Of a DNA stretch of 64,000 bases, positions 18,894-29,127 are shown piece after piece. The notes under the pieces are model-generated. The model did not search any database, was not told where the DNA came from, and worked only from the letters and a program-made list of their open reading frames with translations. Position numbers and translations under genes: made by a program. The stretch covers positions 1 through 64,000 of the forward strand of contig JAQCJO010000001.1 in NCBI GenBank assembly GCA_027592925.1, read 5' to 3'. This stretch comes from Actinomycetota bacterium. GTDB lineage: Bacteria; Actinomycetota; Acidimicrobiia; Acidimicrobiales; Ilumatobacteraceae. How positions within the stretch are numbered: position 1 is the stretch's first letter; each line of letters starts with the position of its first letter.

Positions 18894-19826
18894 TTAGCGC
18901 GTGAGTGCGACTGCAAGTTGCGCGGCGACAGTGGCGTTGTTGCGAGCCAGCGACAAGTTGGCAACCACACTTGCTCCACCTGTGGCAGCAGCAATTGCAC
19001 CCAACACATGTGGAGTAACGCCGGGCCCAACGATTCCTGCGTCGGATGTGGCCTTGAGCGCGGTCTCGATCACGGCGTCGATCATATTTTTGTCGAGCGA
19101 GTCGGCAAGCGGCACAGGTACGCAGGCAAGAATGCCGCTCGTGCGACCAAGTGCCAAGTGAGCTTGCGTGTATGCGCACAATTCCTCAACGTTTTCGACG
19201 CGAGCAGGGATGGGCAAGCCACTCGAGTGCACTGTAAATGCGGGGAAATCATTGCAACCAACACCGACTACAGGAACACCGAGCGTCTCCAAATATTCGA
19301 GTGTGCGCGGCAAATCCAGAAATGATTTTGCACCTGCACACACCGTGACCACTGGGTGTGCAGCGAGTGCTCCTAGGTCGGCCGAAATGTCACCGTGCAG
19401 TTGCGAATCGCGGTGCACACCGCCGATGCCACCAGTTGCAAAAACGCTGATACCCGCTCGGCTGGCGAGCAATAGCGATGCAGAAACCGTTGTTGCACCA
19501 ACCGACCAACGCTGTGCAATGGCAAGAGCAATTTCGCGTTCGCCAACTTTTTTGGCAGGGCCAAGGATGCGCTCGTGTTCTGACTCGTTGATGCCGACGC
19601 GTGCAACACCGTCGATGACGGCTGTGATTGCTGGGACTGCGCCGGCTTCACGAATGGATGCGATGCAATTGGTGAGTGCCTGCGCATTAGCGGGCGACGG
19701 TAAACCGAGGTGCGAAAAGATTGTTGACTCAAGTGCAACAACAGCGCAATTGGATGCGAGCGCATCACGCACCTCATCGCTGACTCGGATAATTGAAGAA
19801 TTCGCTGTTGTGGTTGAACGATTCAT
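18894..19826 (-). CDS. psuG: Pseudouridine-5'-phosphate glycosidase
   Basis: VALESTIFSHLGLPSPANAQ, VSASLLLASRAGISVFATGGIGGVHR, family-typical NxxD motifs. Confidence 0.9.
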   Translation of the reverse strand: MNRSTTTANSSIIRVSDEVRDALASNCAVVALESTIFSHLGLPSPANAQALTNCIASIREAGAVPAITAVIDGVARVGINESEHERILGPAKKVGEREIALAIAQRWSVGATTVSASLLLASRAGISVFATGGIGGVHRDSQLHGDISADLGALAAHPVVTVCAGAKSFLDLPRTLEYLETLGVPVVGVGCNDFPAFTVHSSGLPIPARVENVEELCAYTQAHLALGRTSGILACVPVPLADSLDKNMIDAVIETALKATSDAGIVGPGVTPHVLGAIAAATGGASVVANLSLARNNATVAAQLAVALTR

Positions 19827-20686
19827 GCGACATCCAGTGTGGCACCAGGCGAGCGCAATACTCGCGAAGCAATGAGGTTGCCGTTCGTTATGGCGTCTTC
19901 GATATTGCGAGAAGATGCATATGCGGGTAGAAATCCTGCAGCAAATGCGTCGCCTGCGCCAGTGGTGTCGACGATATTGGCAACTGGTGGTGTCGCAACT
20001 TCGGTTACAACACCTGCAGCAGTAATTGCCGCTACGGGCAGTGCACCGCGCTTGATGACGGTGAGTTCGACACCAGGCATTGGGTGTTCAGAATCGATGT
20101 TGAGCAACGCGGCCTCATCGTTGTTGCACAGAAACACATCTGGTGCAATAGAGGCAATTAGATCGGAATAGCGATCAATACCATAATCGTGCAACACCGA
20201 GGTTGACGATGTATCAACGGAGATGAGTGCACCAGCCGTGCGCGCAGCACGAATGTATTGAATGGCAGTAGTTGCAAGTGGGTTGAGGGCGAGTGAATAC
20301 GTAGGCACGTGCACGATTGAAACACCAGCGAGTTGCGACGCATCAAAAACCGAAAGGTCTGATGCAACACCGCGGTCGGTGAGAAATGTGCGCTCGCCGC
20401 TGGGTTGAACAACGACAACGATGCTTCCAGTGCGACCCTTGGCAACCGTGCACACATCGACACCAGACTCGCGCAACGATGTGCATAATTGTTCACCAAG
20501 ATTGTCGTTGCCAACCTGACCGATAAATCGAGATGGTGTGCCTGTCAGTGCGCCAAACATCGCAACGTTGGCTGCACTGCCTCCACGAGTACGAACAATT
20601 GCCGAGTCGGTATCACTACCGATATTCAGTTCGCCATTGAGCCAGACAACTACATCTTCGATGAGGTCACCAATCGTGCACAGCAC
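19823..20686 (-). CDS. PfkB-family carbohydrate kinase (likely pseudouridine kinase)
   Basis: RTRGGSAANVA, VDTTGAGDAFAAGFL; overlaps psuG. Confidence 0.88.
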   Translation of the reverse strand: MLCTIGDLIEDVVVWLNGELNIGSDTDSAIVRTRGGSAANVAMFGALTGTPSRFIGQVGNDNLGEQLCTSLRESGVDVCTVAKGRTGSIVVVVQPSGERTFLTDRGVASDLSVFDASQLAGVSIVHVPTYSLALNPLATTAIQYIRAARTAGALISVDTSSTSVLHDYGIDRYSDLIASIAPDVFLCNNDEAALLNIDSEHPMPGVELTVIKRGALPVAAITAAGVVTEVATPPVANIVDTTGAGDAFAAGFLPAYASSRNIEDAITNGNLIASRVLRSPGATLDVA

Positions 20687-20705
20687 GGGCGAACCAGTGA
20701 CGGCT

Positions 20706-21644
20706 TTAGACCGAGAGAAGGTCGCGCGCGCCGGTGTCGCTCGACGGGTGGCGCAACTTGCTCATTGCACGTGCCTCAATCTGGCGAATGCGCTCGCGAG
20801 TGAGGTTGAATGCTTCGCCAACTTCTTCGAGTGTGCGTGGCTCACCACGATCGAGACCGAAGCGCAGTGCAAGAATTTCGCGCTCGCGCTGATCGAGAGG
20901 TGCAAGCAGTCGTGAGATTTCTTCTGGCAATAATGCGGTTGCTGCAACTTCAAACGGAGACTCTGCTGCGCGGTCTTCTACGACGTCGCCCAGTTCGGCA
21001 TCGCCATCTTCACGCAATGGCTCTGACAACGAAAGTGGCTCGGCAGCAAAACGCAATGCCTCGGTCACTTTGTCTTCTGGCATCTCGACTTCTTTTGACA
21101 ACTCGGCAAGAGTTGCAGGACGACCAAACTTGAGCTCGAGGCGCGAGCGTGCTTTTTGCAAACGTGCAAGCGTGTCGCCGGCATGAACCGGGAGGCGAAT
21201 GGTGCGACCCGTGTTTGCGATGCCGCGAGTAATGGCCTGACGGATCCACCACGTTGCATATGTAGAGAATTTGAAACCCTTGCGCCAGTCAAACTTTTCG
21301 ACGGCGTGCATCAAACCCAAGTTGCCTTCTTGAATCAAGTCAAGAAGCGGCAAACCCGATGCCTGATATTTTTTGGCGATCGAAACAACGAGACGCAAGT
21401 TGGATTGCACAAATTGACGCTCGGCTTTTGTGCCATCGCGCTGATCTTTGCGCAACTCGCGGCGACGGTTTGGAGTGAGCGTCTTGTCGCTCTTGTCGAG
21501 CTCGGCTGTTGCTTCTTTGCCTGTCTCAATGGCCTTGGCCAAACGAACTTCGTCGTCTTTTGTGAGGAGGGCGTACTGACCGATGTCGGTGAGATAGAGA
21601 CGGACTAGGTCTTCTTCGTCACGATCGATACGGTCTTTGGCCAC
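20706..21644 (-). CDS. RNA polymerase sigma-70 family primary-type sigma factor
   Basis: DLVRLYLTDIGQYALLTKDDEVRLAKAIE, GLMHAVEKFDWRKGFKFSTYATWWIRQAITR, REREILALRFGL...RERIRQIEARAMSKLR; GTG start with AAGGAGAT SD. Confidence 0.93.
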   Translation of the reverse strand: MAKDRIDRDEEDLVRLYLTDIGQYALLTKDDEVRLAKAIETGKEATAELDKSDKTLTPNRRRELRKDQRDGTKAERQFVQSNLRLVVSIAKKYQASGLPLLDLIQEGNLGLMHAVEKFDWRKGFKFSTYATWWIRQAITRGIANTGRTIRLPVHAGDTLARLQKARSRLELKFGRPATLAELSKEVEMPEDKVTEALRFAAEPLSLSEPLREDGDAELGDVVEDRAAESPFEVAATALLPEEISRLLAPLDQREREILALRFGLDRGEPRTLEEVGEAFNLTRERIRQIEARAMSKLRHPSSDTGARDLLSV

Positions 21645-21801
21645 TTCATCTCCTTGATTCCTCGTTAGCGGGAACGGGGTAACGATACCGACAGGGTCAA
21701 GCCCCACCACCTGAAAAACCGCAAAACTCTTACCTGATTTGGTGTTTTTCATGTGACCCGTTTGGCATTGAAGTTTTACGGAAATGGCGTACTATCGGGG
21801 T

Positions 21802-22635
21802 ATGGCAAACCCACTGTTAAACGAAAAAGCATTCACCAAGGCCGTTGAGCGCACCCCAGACCAAGCAGGTTGGGGTTCAGCCGAAGGCAAATCGACCTGG
21901 AATCCACCGATTTCGGATGGCCAAGTTTCCCCATATATTTCTGCTAAGGCACCTGGCCAAACCATGACCGCCAATGGCGCAATGTCGGCAACCCTGTTTC
22001 TCATGGTCTTGCTCGTTGCATCGGCCACTTACGGCTGGACAACGGTGCAGCCACTTACCGTTGGTGGCTCGGTTTCATTCCCAAGCTGGGCAATGATTGC
22101 ACTGCTCGTTGGTCTTGGTTGTGCATTTGGTGTGATGTTTAAGCCAACTGCAGCGCGCTTCCTCGCACCTGTTTACGCGATTGCGCAGGGTGCAGTAGTT
22201 GGTGCGATTTCCAAAGTGTTCAACCTGCAATACCCCGGCATTGTGTTGCAAGCGGTAGGCGCAACCATCGGCGTTTTCGTAGTCATGCTCGTGCTCTATC
22301 GCACTGGCATCTTGCGCGTGACCGACAAGTTCCGTCGCATCGTCATCGGCGCAACGCTCGGTCTGATGGTGTTTTACCTTTTTTCGTTTGTCGCGGGTTT
22401 CTTTGGCGCAAACCTGATTCCAACCGGATCGAGCACAATGAGCATTGGTTTCAGCGTGTTGGTTGCTGGTCTTGCCGCAATGAACTTGGCACTCGACTTC
22501 GACTTCATTGATAAAGCAGAAGCAGCAGGAGCACCAAAACACATGGAGTGGTTTGCTGCATTCGGCATCATGGTCACACTCGTGTGGTTGTATCTAGAAA
22601 TTTTGCGCTTGCTCGCAAAAATGCGCGACCGCTAA
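21802..22635 (+). CDS. Bax inhibitor-1/YccA family membrane protein
   Basis: Seven hydrophobic segments, ISKVFNLQYPGIVLQAV, ALDFDFIDKAEAAGAPKHMEWFAAFGIMVTLVWLYLEILRLLA. Confidence 0.85.
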   Translation: MANPLLNEKAFTKAVERTPDQAGWGSAEGKSTWNPPISDGQVSPYISAKAPGQTMTANGAMSATLFLMVLLVASATYGWTTVQPLTVGGSVSFPSWAMIALLVGLGCAFGVMFKPTAARFLAPVYAIAQGAVVGAISKVFNLQYPGIVLQAVGATIGVFVVMLVLYRTGILRVTDKFRRIVIGATLGLMVFYLFSFVAGFFGANLIPTGSSTMSIGFSVLVAGLAAMNLALDFDFIDKAEAAGAPKHMEWFAAFGIMVTLVWLYLEILRLLAKMRDR

Positions 22636-22793
22636 GCGCGGCGTGCAGTTGGGTTCGCGTTGAGCAAGTCTTGGCTCAACGGCGCACCCGTAATTTCATC
22701 AACAAAATATGTGCCTGCGTCGAGGCGCTGTAATGCTGTCTCGACATCGGTGAGGTCTTGATCGATTGCGTCGAGGTCGAGGGCGTCACTCAT
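22632..22793 (-). CDS. Small TraR/DksA-like protein lacking zinc-finger cysteines
   Basis: MSDALDLDAIDQDLTDVETALQRLDAGTYFVDEITGAPLSQDLLNANPTARRA. Confidence 0.65.
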   Translation of the reverse strand: MSDALDLDAIDQDLTDVETALQRLDAGTYFVDEITGAPLSQDLLNANPTARRA

Positions 22794-22842
22794 GGACTCC
22801 AGCATATGCGATTGCGCGTTTATCGGGCTAGGGTTTTGCGCC

Positions 22843-23373
22843 ATGGCACCAAATCAAAAGAAGTATTCACAAGCCCCAGAGATGAGCATTGACCCATCAA
22901 AGCGCTACACCGCATCGATGGAGACCACGCTCGGCACGATCGTGATCGCGCTCGACCCAATCGCAGCACCAAAGACGGTCAACAACTTTGTGTTTCTTTC
23001 CGAGCAGGGTTATTACGACGACGTCATTTTTCATCGCATCATCAACGGCTTTATGTGCCAAGGTGGCGACCCAGAGGGCAGCGGCCTAGGCGGCCCCGGG
23101 TATGAGTTTGTGGACGAATTGCCTTCGTCTCACCGTTATGTGAAGGGTGCAGTTGCGATGGCAAATAGAGGGCCGAACACCAACGGCTCACAATTTTTCA
23201 TTTGTTCAAAAGACTTATCTCCAAAAGAAATTAAAACTCTTTATTCGATATTTGGCCAAGTTGTGAAGGGTCTCGAAGTGGTCGTTGCAATGCAAAATGT
23301 TGCAACAGGCTCAGGCGACCGACCAAAAACCGACGTGGTGATTAAGTCGGTCGCAATTACTGTCGCCGACTAA
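22843..23373 (+). CDS. Cyclophilin-type peptidyl-prolyl cis-trans isomerase
   Basis: TVNNFVFLSEQGYYDDVIFHRIINGFMCQGGDPEGSGLGGPGYEF, GSQFFICSKD. Confidence 0.95.
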   Translation: MAPNQKKYSQAPEMSIDPSKRYTASMETTLGTIVIALDPIAAPKTVNNFVFLSEQGYYDDVIFHRIINGFMCQGGDPEGSGLGGPGYEFVDELPSSHRYVKGAVAMANRGPNTNGSQFFICSKDLSPKEIKTLYSIFGQVVKGLEVVVAMQNVATGSGDRPKTDVVIKSVAITVAD

Positions 23374-23486
23374 AACTCGGTCAGTAGCTCACGTTTGCAG
23401 ATGCCCGAGCACTGGTACTTGCAGCACAATGGCTTTGTGGCTTGAACTCGACGAAGTTGCAAATGGACGTGGGTAGCCTGTAGCGC

Positions 23487-24242
23487 GTGAAGCCAATCAT
23501 CGCAATTGCCGGCCGCGTTGGCCCTGCCAGCCGCGTATCGCGCAGTGCAGTGCACTTTGCAGGTGATGTTTATACCAATGCAGTGCTGCGCGCGGGTGGT
23601 GAGCCAGCGATTGTGGTACCACAACAGTTGACTGACGAAGATGCCGACGAACTTATGGCGCGCTTCGATGGCCTGATCTTGATGGGCGGCGGTGACGTAG
23701 ACCCAAAGATGTATGGGCAAGAACCAAGTGTGTATGTGTATGGCATCTTGACCGAGCAAGACATTTTTGAATCAACGATGGTCAAGGCAGCAATACGCAT
23801 GGGCAAGCCTGTGTTGGCAATTTGTCGCGGTCTACAAATCACCAACGTGGCGTTGGGTGGAACACTGGTGCAAGAAATTGCAACGCTGCCAAATACCGAC
23901 ACACAAGTGTTGCACAAGCCAGAGAATTTTCCAGAAGGCGCACCATTTGCTGTGCATGACGTGCGTATTCAAGATGGCAGCAGGCTTGCTCGTGCGTTAG
24001 GAACTACTGCAATTCATGGCGCTTCGTTTCATCATCAAATTGTTGACCAAGTTGCGCCAGGTTGTGTTGCTGTTGCGTGGTCGCCAGACGGTTTGCTGGA
24101 AGGCATCGAGCACACCGATCATTGGTTGGTGGGAGTGCAGTGGCACCCAGAAGACACCGCAATGAATGACTCTGCGCAGCAGAATTTGTATAACGCGTTT
24201 GTTGCTCAGGCCATCGTGTCTTCGTCAACCGCTTTGCGGTAA
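23487..24242 (+). CDS. Gamma-glutamyl-gamma-aminobutyrate hydrolase family (class I glutamine amidotransferase-like)
   Basis: DGLILMGGGDVDPKMYG, PVLAICRGLQITNVALGG, VQWHPED. Confidence 0.9.
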   Translation: MKPIIAIAGRVGPASRVSRSAVHFAGDVYTNAVLRAGGEPAIVVPQQLTDEDADELMARFDGLILMGGGDVDPKMYGQEPSVYVYGILTEQDIFESTMVKAAIRMGKPVLAICRGLQITNVALGGTLVQEIATLPNTDTQVLHKPENFPEGAPFAVHDVRIQDGSRLARALGTTAIHGASFHHQIVDQVAPGCVAVAWSPDGLLEGIEHTDHWLVGVQWHPEDTAMNDSAQQNLYNAFVAQAIVSSSTALR

Positions 24243-25141
24243 GGCGATGTTGGTTCAGTGATCCAACGAAATGCACTCGTGATGCCTGAACCGAGTGGAC
24301 GCAACGCAAAGCGCTCGGTGAGTGGCAGATATGGAATGCGCAACATTGGGCGTGACCATGCTGGAAGTGTGGCAGCAGTTGCGGCAACAAGTGCGTAGTA
24401 CGCAGCACGCGCTGGAATAGGAAGTGGTGGTTGAAACATCAGGTATTTGAGTGCATCGCGAGACTCGGCCGTGCTCTTGAGTTCATCGTGAAATGAGAGC
24501 AATTGTTCGCTGAGTTCTTTTTCGGTTGTAGGAGGGTTTGGCACGTCAAGTTTTGCTGCGATGAGCGCCATGTCGGCAACATAACCATCACGACCGGCTT
24601 GGTCTAGGGGTTCCTTGCCATACCGCTGATGTGAGGTGAGGAAGCTGTCGACTTCGACAACATGCACCCAACGCAACAGGTGGGGGTCGTTTGCAGAATA
24701 CGGTCTGCCATCGCTGGCGGTGCCCTTGACGAAGCCATGAACATGTTTGATGCGATCAATGATTGCTTGTGCTTCATCGGCTGGACCAAATGTTGTTGCT
24801 GCCAAAAAATCCGCAGTGCGTTGCAAACGACCCCAAGGATCAGTTTTGTAATTGGAATGATTGGCAACACCAGCCATCGCAAGTGGGTGCAATGTTTGAA
24901 CCATCAGCGAGCGAAGGCCGCCAATGAACATGGAGGCATCGGAGTGCACGCGTCGCACAGGACGATCTTCATCAAACCATCGTGGTCCGGGAGTATCCAT
25001 GAGCGCTTGAGCGCGAGCATCACCGTTTGGACCAATCACGCGAGTGCGTAATGCATCACCGAGCGAGTCGCGCACAGTGCTGATCAATTCGGTAACTGCG
25101 GGAATCTTGGTGAGTCGATTATCGGTCGTTGCCACATACAT
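24206..25141 (-). CDS. DUF2236 / MpaB-family oxygenase-like protein
   Basis: GGLRSLMVQTLHPLAMAGVANHSNYKTDPWGRLQRTADFLAATTFG, DPHLLRWVHVVEVDSFLTSHQRYG. Confidence 0.85.
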   Translation of the reverse strand: MYVATTDNRLTKIPAVTELISTVRDSLGDALRTRVIGPNGDARAQALMDTPGPRWFDEDRPVRRVHSDASMFIGGLRSLMVQTLHPLAMAGVANHSNYKTDPWGRLQRTADFLAATTFGPADEAQAIIDRIKHVHGFVKGTASDGRPYSANDPHLLRWVHVVEVDSFLTSHQRYGKEPLDQAGRDGYVADMALIAAKLDVPNPPTTEKELSEQLLSFHDELKSTAESRDALKYLMFQPPLPIPARAAYYALVAATAATLPAWSRPMLRIPYLPLTERFALRPLGSGITSAFRWITEPTSPYRKAVDEDTMA

Positions 25142-25197
25142 ATCGTGCCACCAAACAGATCAAACCACACGAATTGGATGCCGAGTAATGTGGGTTC

Positions 25198-26325
25198 GTG
25201 ACGACAAACACTGATAGATCAATGCCGAAATGGGTGCCTCGTGCAATTGTGGTTTTTTGGCTTGGCTTTTTAGGCGCGTTAGTTGCACGAGAATTGTTTC
25301 ATCAGTTGTCAAGCTTTGTATTGCTGTTGTTGGTCTCGATGTTTTTGGCACTTGCAATTGAGCCTGGCGTCAATCGGTTGGCACGAAGCGGCTGGCGCAG
25401 AGGTAGCGGAACGGCTCTAATTTTGTTTGGCGTACTTGCGTTCAGCATTTTATTTATTGGTGCAATTGGCACGCTGGTGGGTAGTCAGATTGCCGATGTG
25501 CTCACCAATAGCAAAACGTATGTCAATGACACGGTCGACTTTGTCAACAGCACATTTAATACCGAGATTGATCCTGCAGAAGTAAACGCATCCATTGCCG
25601 ACCCAAATGGTGCGGTGCAAACATTTATTGATAACCAGCGTGGGCAAGCGATCAGTTTGTCGACAAGTGCTCTTGGTGTGTTATTTCAGATGTTGTCGGT
25701 TTCGTTGTTTGCGTTTTACCTTGTTGCCGATGGCCCAAGGATGCGTCGCGCAATCTGCAGCAGGTTGCCTGAAGCGAAACAACGCACCGTGTTGAAAACT
25801 TGGGATTTGGCAATTGAAAAAACTGGTGGGTACTTGTATTCACGCGCATTACTTGCATTGATCTCGGCGTTCTTTCACTGGATGGCATTTCAGGCAATTG
25901 GCACACCTGCTCCCGTGGCGATGGCGCTGTGGGTTGGCATTGTTTCGCAGTTCTTGCCGGTTGTCGGCACCTACCTGGCTGGAGTATTACCGTTGTTGCT
26001 GACATTCCTCGACTCACCATTTCGCGCGCTTATCGTTGTTGGATTCATTTTGGTGTATCAACAACTCGAAAACTATTTGTTTGCTCCGCGCATCACAGCG
26101 CGCACACTAAAAGTGCACGCGGCAATTGCTTTTGGTGCAGCCATGATTGGTGGCGCAGTGCTTGGGCCACTTGGCGCAGTGATAGCACTGCCGGCCTCAG
26201 CAATGATTCAGGCACTCGTAAGCAGTTGGGGCACTCGCCACGATGTGATTGACGATGAACTCGTGCGCGTGACCGAAAAACCGGTGCGCCAAAAGCGAGT
26301 GCGTCGAGTTCGCAAAAATAGCTAG
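25198..26325 (+). CDS. AI-2E family transporter
   Basis: Multiple TM segments, LALAIEPGVNRL, VGFILVYQQLENYLFAPRITART. Confidence 0.88.
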   Translation: MTTNTDRSMPKWVPRAIVVFWLGFLGALVARELFHQLSSFVLLLLVSMFLALAIEPGVNRLARSGWRRGSGTALILFGVLAFSILFIGAIGTLVGSQIADVLTNSKTYVNDTVDFVNSTFNTEIDPAEVNASIADPNGAVQTFIDNQRGQAISLSTSALGVLFQMLSVSLFAFYLVADGPRMRRAICSRLPEAKQRTVLKTWDLAIEKTGGYLYSRALLALISAFFHWMAFQAIGTPAPVAMALWVGIVSQFLPVVGTYLAGVLPLLLTFLDSPFRALIVVGFILVYQQLENYLFAPRITARTLKVHAAIAFGAAMIGGAVLGPLGAVIALPASAMIQALVSSWGTRHDVIDDELVRVTEKPVRQKRVRRVRKNS

Positions 26326-26331
26326 AACGTT

Positions 26332-27909
26332 TTAGGCGCCGATTGGCGTCACGCTCGAGATGCCAGTCAATGCTTGCAGCTCGGCAATAATCGCCTCTGG
26401 CACCTGAGTGGTGGTGGCGATACACATCAACGCACTACCCGCAGTTTCGGTTGTGCCCACATCCATGTTGGCGATGTTGATGCCGGCATTGCCAAGCACA
26501 GTGGCTACACGACCGATAGCGCCGGGTTGGTCGTCATTTTTTACAACCAACATGAACTCGGATGGTGGAATATCGGTGAGGTGATCGTCAATCATCACGA
26601 TGCGTGCTTCGCGACGACGCCCAGTGAGCGTTGCAGACAAACTGCGCGTTGTTGAACGCAAAGTGATCAAGTTGATGTAGTCGTGATGTGTTGTTGTGGT
26701 TGTGGCAACACTGGTGATCGATACGTCGAGACTGCGCGCGATGACTGGGGCGTTGACGAGGCTGATGGTTTCTTTTGACCAAACAGTAAGTAAACCCTTG
26801 AGCGCGCTGATCGAGATAAGACCAGGGTCGTATGCACCAATTTCACCAGAGGTAGTGATCTCGACATTGGTTGGTGTGTTGTTGGAGAGCGATGCAAATA
26901 CTCTGCCAAGGCGCTCGGCAAGTGGCACAAATGGTTTGAGAGTTTCGTTGGCATCTTCTGCTTCAATGTTGACAGCAAACGGAACAAAGTCACCATTGAG
27001 TGCAAGTTGCACCATGTCTGCAACCACTTCACCCGCGCGGTCTTGGGCTTCTCGTGTGCTCGCGCCAAGGTGCGGTGTAACAACAACATTGTCGAGTTGG
27101 AAAAGTGGAGACTCGGTGGTGGGTTCTTTGACAAACACATCGAGTGCAGCACCAGCGATGGTGCCGTTGCGCAGTGCCTCGGCCAAATCGGTTTCGTTGG
27201 CGATGCCGCCGCGCGCAACATTGACGATACGCAAAGATGATTTTGCACGAGCCAACATCGCTGCATTAAGGATGCCGTTTGTTTCTTTGTTCTTTGGCAA
27301 GTGAATGGTGAGGATGTCGGATTGCTCAACAACTTGCTCGAGGCTGAGCATGTCAACTCCAAGTTCGCGCGCGCGATCGGCCGAAACAAATGGGTCGAAT
27401 GCGACGAGGCGCATATCGAAAGCTCGGGCGCGTTGGGCAACGAGGGTGCCGATGCGACCGAGACCCAAGATGCCAAGAGTCTTGCCCGCAAGTTCGATGC
27501 CTTCCCACTTGGTGCGCTCCCATCTGCCCGCAACAAGCGCGCGATGTGCTTGAGGCACATTACGAGCAATAGAAAGAATGAGTGCCATGGTGTGTTCGGC
27601 AGCCGAAAGCACATTTGACTGCGGGGCATTGACCACCATGACGCCCTGCTGCGTTGCTGCTTCAACATCGATGTTGTCGAGACCAACTCCTGCGCGAGCA
27701 ACAACCATCAGGTCGCTGCCGGCCTTGAGCATCTTGGCATCGACCATGGTGGCCGAACGCACGATCAGGGCGCTTGCGCCCGGCAAGATCGCGTGCAGTT
27801 GCTGTGGGGTTTTATCCACTTGAATATCAACATCAAAACCTGCTGCGCGAAGTCGATCGAGCCCAGTGTCGGCGATGGTTTCGGCGATGACGATGCGTGC
27901 TTTGGTCAT
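26332..27909 (-). CDS. serA: D-3-phosphoglycerate dehydrogenase
   Basis: GKTLGILGLGRIGTLVAQRA, NVARGGIANETDLAEAL, VVTPHLGASTREAQDRAG, C-terminal ACT domain. Confidence 0.95.
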   Translation of the reverse strand: MTKARIVIAETIADTGLDRLRAAGFDVDIQVDKTPQQLHAILPGASALIVRSATMVDAKMLKAGSDLMVVARAGVGLDNIDVEAATQQGVMVVNAPQSNVLSAAEHTMALILSIARNVPQAHRALVAGRWERTKWEGIELAGKTLGILGLGRIGTLVAQRARAFDMRLVAFDPFVSADRARELGVDMLSLEQVVEQSDILTIHLPKNKETNGILNAAMLARAKSSLRIVNVARGGIANETDLAEALRNGTIAGAALDVFVKEPTTESPLFQLDNVVVTPHLGASTREAQDRAGEVVADMVQLALNGDFVPFAVNIEAEDANETLKPFVPLAERLGRVFASLSNNTPTNVEITTSGEIGAYDPGLISISALKGLLTVWSKETISLVNAPVIARSLDVSITSVATTTTTHHDYINLITLRSTTRSLSATLTGRRREARIVMIDDHLTDIPPSEFMLVVKNDDQPGAIGRVATVLGNAGINIANMDVGTTETAGSALMCIATTTQVPEAIIAELQALTGISSVTPIGA

Positions 27910-29045
27910 GAGAGTTGCTCCACGATGTAATCGATGCTTGATGTAAGAAGTTGCACGTCGGATGGATCGACTGCAGGAAACATGGAGACACGCAATTGAT
28001 TGCGACCAAGTTTTCGATATGGCTCGGTGTCGACGATGCCGTTGTTGCGCAGGACTGTTGCAACTTGCGCTGCATCGACATCAATGAAGTCGATGGTGCC
28101 AACGACGGGCGAGCGATGTTGTGGGTTGGCCACAAATGGGTCGGTGAATGCGCGGCTAGTGGCCCACCCGTACAAGATGTCGGCCGATTGTTGCGTGCGC
28201 TTGGTGCACCAGTCGAAGCCACCGTTGTCAAGCATCCAGCCAAGTTGTTCGTTGAGCATCACGAACGTAGAAACAGATGGCGTGTTGTATGTCTGGTTGG
28301 CGCGAGAGTTTTCGAGTGCAAGTGCCAAGTCGAGCGATGGTGGGCACCAGCGCCCAGTGCTCTTGATCTTGTTGATGCGCTCGGTTGCGCGAGGAGAGCA
28401 CAATGCAATCCATGTTCCACCTTCGGACGCAAAGCCTTTTTGTGGTGAGAAATAATAAACATCGACTTCGCTTGGTGACCAGTCAATGCCGCCTGCTGCC
28501 GATGTGCCGTCGACAACGACAAGCGCATCGGCTGGTGTGGCGGGACGAGAAAGCTGCATCGATGCACCCGTAGAGGTTTCGTTGTGCGTGAGGCAATATG
28601 TGTCAATATTGAAATCGACATCTGCTTGCTTAATAGCGGGAACAGTTCCGGGAGCAGACTCGATCACCAGTGGGTCGCCAAGATGCGGTGCAAGTTGCGC
28701 GGCCTGAGCAAACTTGGAAGAGAACTCACCGAAAACGAAGTGAGCGCTGCGCTCGTGGATCAAGCCAAACGTTGCGGCATCCCAAAACAAACTGGCTCCA
28801 CCGTTGCCGATGACAACATCCCAGTCTTGGGGTAGTTGAAACAATTGACGCATCTGATCGATTACTGAGCCAACCAAATTTTTTACTGGCGCTTGGCGAT
28901 GTGATGTGCCAAGTATGTTGCGCGATGCACGAACGACTGCATCAATTTGTTCGGTGCGAATCTTGGACGGCCCGCTGCCAAACCGACCGTCAAGCGGCAG
29001 AAGCTGTGCGGGGATTTTGATGTCAGTAAGGGCGGGGGAAGCCAT
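27906..29045 (-). CDS. serC: Phosphoserine aminotransferase
   Basis: GRFGSGPSKIR, YYFSPQKGFASEGGTWIALCSP PLP-Lys region; overlaps serA. Confidence 0.92.
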   Translation of the reverse strand: MASPALTDIKIPAQLLPLDGRFGSGPSKIRTEQIDAVVRASRNILGTSHRQAPVKNLVGSVIDQMRQLFQLPQDWDVVIGNGGASLFWDAATFGLIHERSAHFVFGEFSSKFAQAAQLAPHLGDPLVIESAPGTVPAIKQADVDFNIDTYCLTHNETSTGASMQLSRPATPADALVVVDGTSAAGGIDWSPSEVDVYYFSPQKGFASEGGTWIALCSPRATERINKIKSTGRWCPPSLDLALALENSRANQTYNTPSVSTFVMLNEQLGWMLDNGGFDWCTKRTQQSADILYGWATSRAFTDPFVANPQHRSPVVGTIDFIDVDAAQVATVLRNNGIVDTEPYRKLGRNQLRVSMFPAVDPSDVQLLTSSIDYIVEQLS

Positions 29046-29127
29046 ACAGTTGAGTTTCGCAGGGAAGGTGCGCAGACTTACTGTGATTTACAAAAAGTCA
29101 GAAAGAATTAGGAAGCTTTAGGAAGCT

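Noticed and set aside
19168-19875. 235-aa plus-strand ORF over psuG
   Set aside because: Antisense shadow of psuG
23374-23486. Possible Sec-containing small ORF between the PPIase and glutamine amidotransferase genes (ATG CCC GAG ... TGA)
   Set aside because: Translation through the TGA gives no recognisable protein and stops soon after; no SECIS-like hairpin seen by eye
26667-27704. 345-aa minus-strand ORF inside serA
   Set aside because: Alternate frame of a well-conserved gene on the same strand; no recognisable motifs
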